From Bacteroidota bacterium (GTDB lineage Bacteria; CLD3; SB21), in the NCBI GenBank assembly GCA_020438245.1, contig JAGQUY010000116.1, positions 1-7,243 of the forward strand: a DNA stretch of 7,243 bases, in the 5' to 3' direction. A model generated the notes under the pieces. It had not been told where the DNA came from. It was given only the letters and a program-made list of their open reading frames with translations, and searched no databases. Below are positions 6,151 to 7,243 of the stretch, piece after piece. The translations under genes were made by a program, and so were the position numbers. How positions within the stretch are numbered: position 1 is the first letter of the stretch; every line of letters begins with the position of its first letter.

Positions 6151-7180
6151 ATGTCGGGTTCGTCTCATATCGGGTGCCAATCAGCCCGCCCAGCCTCGGC
6201 AGATCGTAAAGCTCCATGCCGGCTATTTCATGACGGTACCGTTCTATTCGTTCAATGATCGGAGCCATTTCCACAAACTGCATGAGTTCTGCACGGAGCT
6301 TGGCAACCAACGGCAACCCTTTTAGATATCCTGAATAATACTTCCGGAATTCCAGGACGCCGTATTTCTCCCCTTTGTAGTGCACGGAAAGCCGGAGATG
6401 ATCCAGACAGACCCGAATGCGTTCCTCCGCCGTAGGCGGTTCAAGCCGCTGACCTGTTTCTAAAAAATGCCGGGATTCACGAAAAATCCACGGATTGGCA
6501 ATCGCCGCGCGACCTATCATCACGCCGTCGCAGCCCGTTTGGAACATTCGTGCCGCATCGTCCGGAGACCGTACGTCTCCGTTGCCCAGCAGCGGTATGG
6601 AAAGGATATTCTTGATTTTTTCGAGCCATCCCCAGTCGGCGTTTCCATCGTGGCCCATGTCGCGAGTACGGCAATGAACTGTGAGGGCCTTGGCGCCCGC
6701 GTCTTCCACCATGCGCGCAACATCCAGAATGTTGATCGAGTTCTTATCCCAGCCAAGCCGCGTTTTGACGGTCACCGGAAGAACGGTTCCGCGAACCGTC
6801 GAGCGAACAATCGCCTCAAAACGAGGAAGATCGCGCAACAATCCCGAACCCGCCCCGCGCAATGCCACATCCTTGACCCAACAACCGCAGTTGATATCGA
6901 TAAAATCCGGCTTCATTCGTTCCGCTACCGCAGCGGCACCTTCCATGCTCGTGTCCAGTCCGCCGAAGAGCTGAATGGCCACCGGGCGTTCTTCGTCCGA
7001 AACAGTTATTTTGCGAAGCGCCTTCGGAGCCTCCCGGATCAACGCTTCGCTACTGGTAAACTCCGTGTACAGAAGATCCGCGCCCAGTCTTCGGCAAATG
7101 ATGCGGAAAGCAATGTCGGTGACGTCCTCCATGGGCGCCAGCGCAAGCGGTTGGTTGATTTGCACCTTTCCAATTTCCAT
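6149..7180 (-). CDS. dusB: tRNA-dihydrouridine synthase, DusB-like
   Basis: This FMN- and NADPH-dependent enzyme reduces specific uridines in the D-loop and nearby positions of tRNA to dihydrouridine in the cytosol. With the start at 7180 it has 343 residues against about 320 in E. coli DusB. Visible family marks are LAPMEDVTD (14-22, flavin-binding strand 1), YTEF (38-41), the active-site segment DINCGCWVKDV (95-105) with catalytic Cys100, RGAGSGLLRD (108-117), VKTRLGW (138-144, Lys139), HCRTR (169-173), GNGDV (199-203) and IGRAA (222-226). The residue after the catalytic Cys is Trp rather than the usual Pro. The reading frame stays open up to the window edge, but the 21 extra residues have no family character, and the start before EIGKVQINQPLALAPM matches the usual N-terminus. 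No clear Shine-Dalgarno precedes it. A DusB/NifR3-type assignment is more likely than DusA or DusC, but it is not certain. Confidence 0.93.
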   Translation of the reverse strand: MEIGKVQINQPLALAPMEDVTDIAFRIICRRLGADLLYTEFTSSEALIREAPKALRKITVSDEERPVAIQLFGGLDTSMEGAAAVAERMKPDFIDINCGCWVKDVALRGAGSGLLRDLPRFEAIVRSTVRGTVLPVTVKTRLGWDKNSINILDVARMVEDAGAKALTVHCRTRDMGHDGNADWGWLEKIKNILSIPLLGNGDVRSPDDAARMFQTGCDGVMIGRAAIANPWIFRESRHFLETGQRLEPPTAEERIRVCLDHLRLSVHYKGEKYGVLEFRKYYSGYLKGLPLVAKLRAELMQFVEMAPIIERIERYRHEIAGMELYDLPRLGGLIGTRYETNPT

Positions 7181-7185
7181 ACAAT

Positions 7186-7214
7186 AGGATATCAAGAAAT
7201 TACGCAACTTGCAA
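7186..7214 (-). promoter_or_regulatory. Possible promoter of dus
   Basis: On the minus strand TTGCAA (7214-7209), a 17-bp spacer and TATCCT (7191-7186) form a moderate sigma70-like pair. Transcription would begin almost at the ATG at 7180, giving a leaderless or nearly leaderless message. That would fit the missing Shine-Dalgarno. With only 63 bp upstream in the window, a chance match or an upstream operon promoter is equally possible. Confidence 0.3.
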
Positions 7215-7243
7215 CGACAAGGCATGAAGAGCGGATTGGTCAA

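Noticed and set aside
7181..7243. Upstream extension of the dihydrouridine synthase to the window edge
   Set aside because: The 21 extra residues are unlike any Dus N-terminus, and the normal start at 7180 directly precedes the first conserved strand.

Overview
This window carries seven genes, all on the minus strand and so transcribed from high to low coordinates. Almost all of it is coding, and the largest gap is about 106 bp. No RNA gene, insertion sequence, integrase, CRISPR array or long repeat was seen. A Sec-type signal peptide, a lipoprotein signal, a dihydrouridine synthase and a two-domain MazG all point to a bacterium, most likely with a Gram-negative type of envelope. GC content looks close to 50%. 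The exact lineage cannot be read from the sequence. The variant active-site motif of the dihydrouridine synthase (GCW for GCP, HCRTR for HGRTR) feels reminiscent of the Bacteroidota/Rhodothermota/Calditrichota side of the tree, but this is a weak impression.

In transcription order the layout is as follows. A DusB-like tRNA-dihydrouridine synthase (7180-6149) comes first, possibly with its own promoter at the window edge. A 106-bp intergenic region follows, with an inverted repeat just past the dus stop and a good sigma70-type promoter (TTGCAT, 17 bp, TAATAA). That promoter reads into a tight run of genes: an orphan ParA-family ATPase (6042-5296), a cytoplasmic alpha/beta-hydrolase of the esterase D/enterochelin esterase type (5282-4278), a secreted protein with many TPR repeats (4281-2014), the nucleotide pyrophosphohydrolase MazG (2004-1177), an uncharacterised cysteine-rich protein (1180-305), and the start of a zinc-carboxypeptidase (M14) lipoprotein (280 to beyond position 1).

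From parA onward the genes are joined by 13 bp, a 4-bp ATGA overlap, 9 bp, a 4-bp GTGA overlap and 24 bp. This is the architecture of a single, translationally coupled operon. The products do not form a known pathway. They mix an ATPase of the positioning/partition family, nucleotide-pool cleaning, and envelope functions (secreted TPR scaffold, lipoprotein peptidase). The parts most worth a second look are the cysteine-rich protein, the parB-less ParA at the head of this operon, and the N-terminal domain of the TPR protein. Nothing seen amounts to a demonstrable new defence or mobile system.
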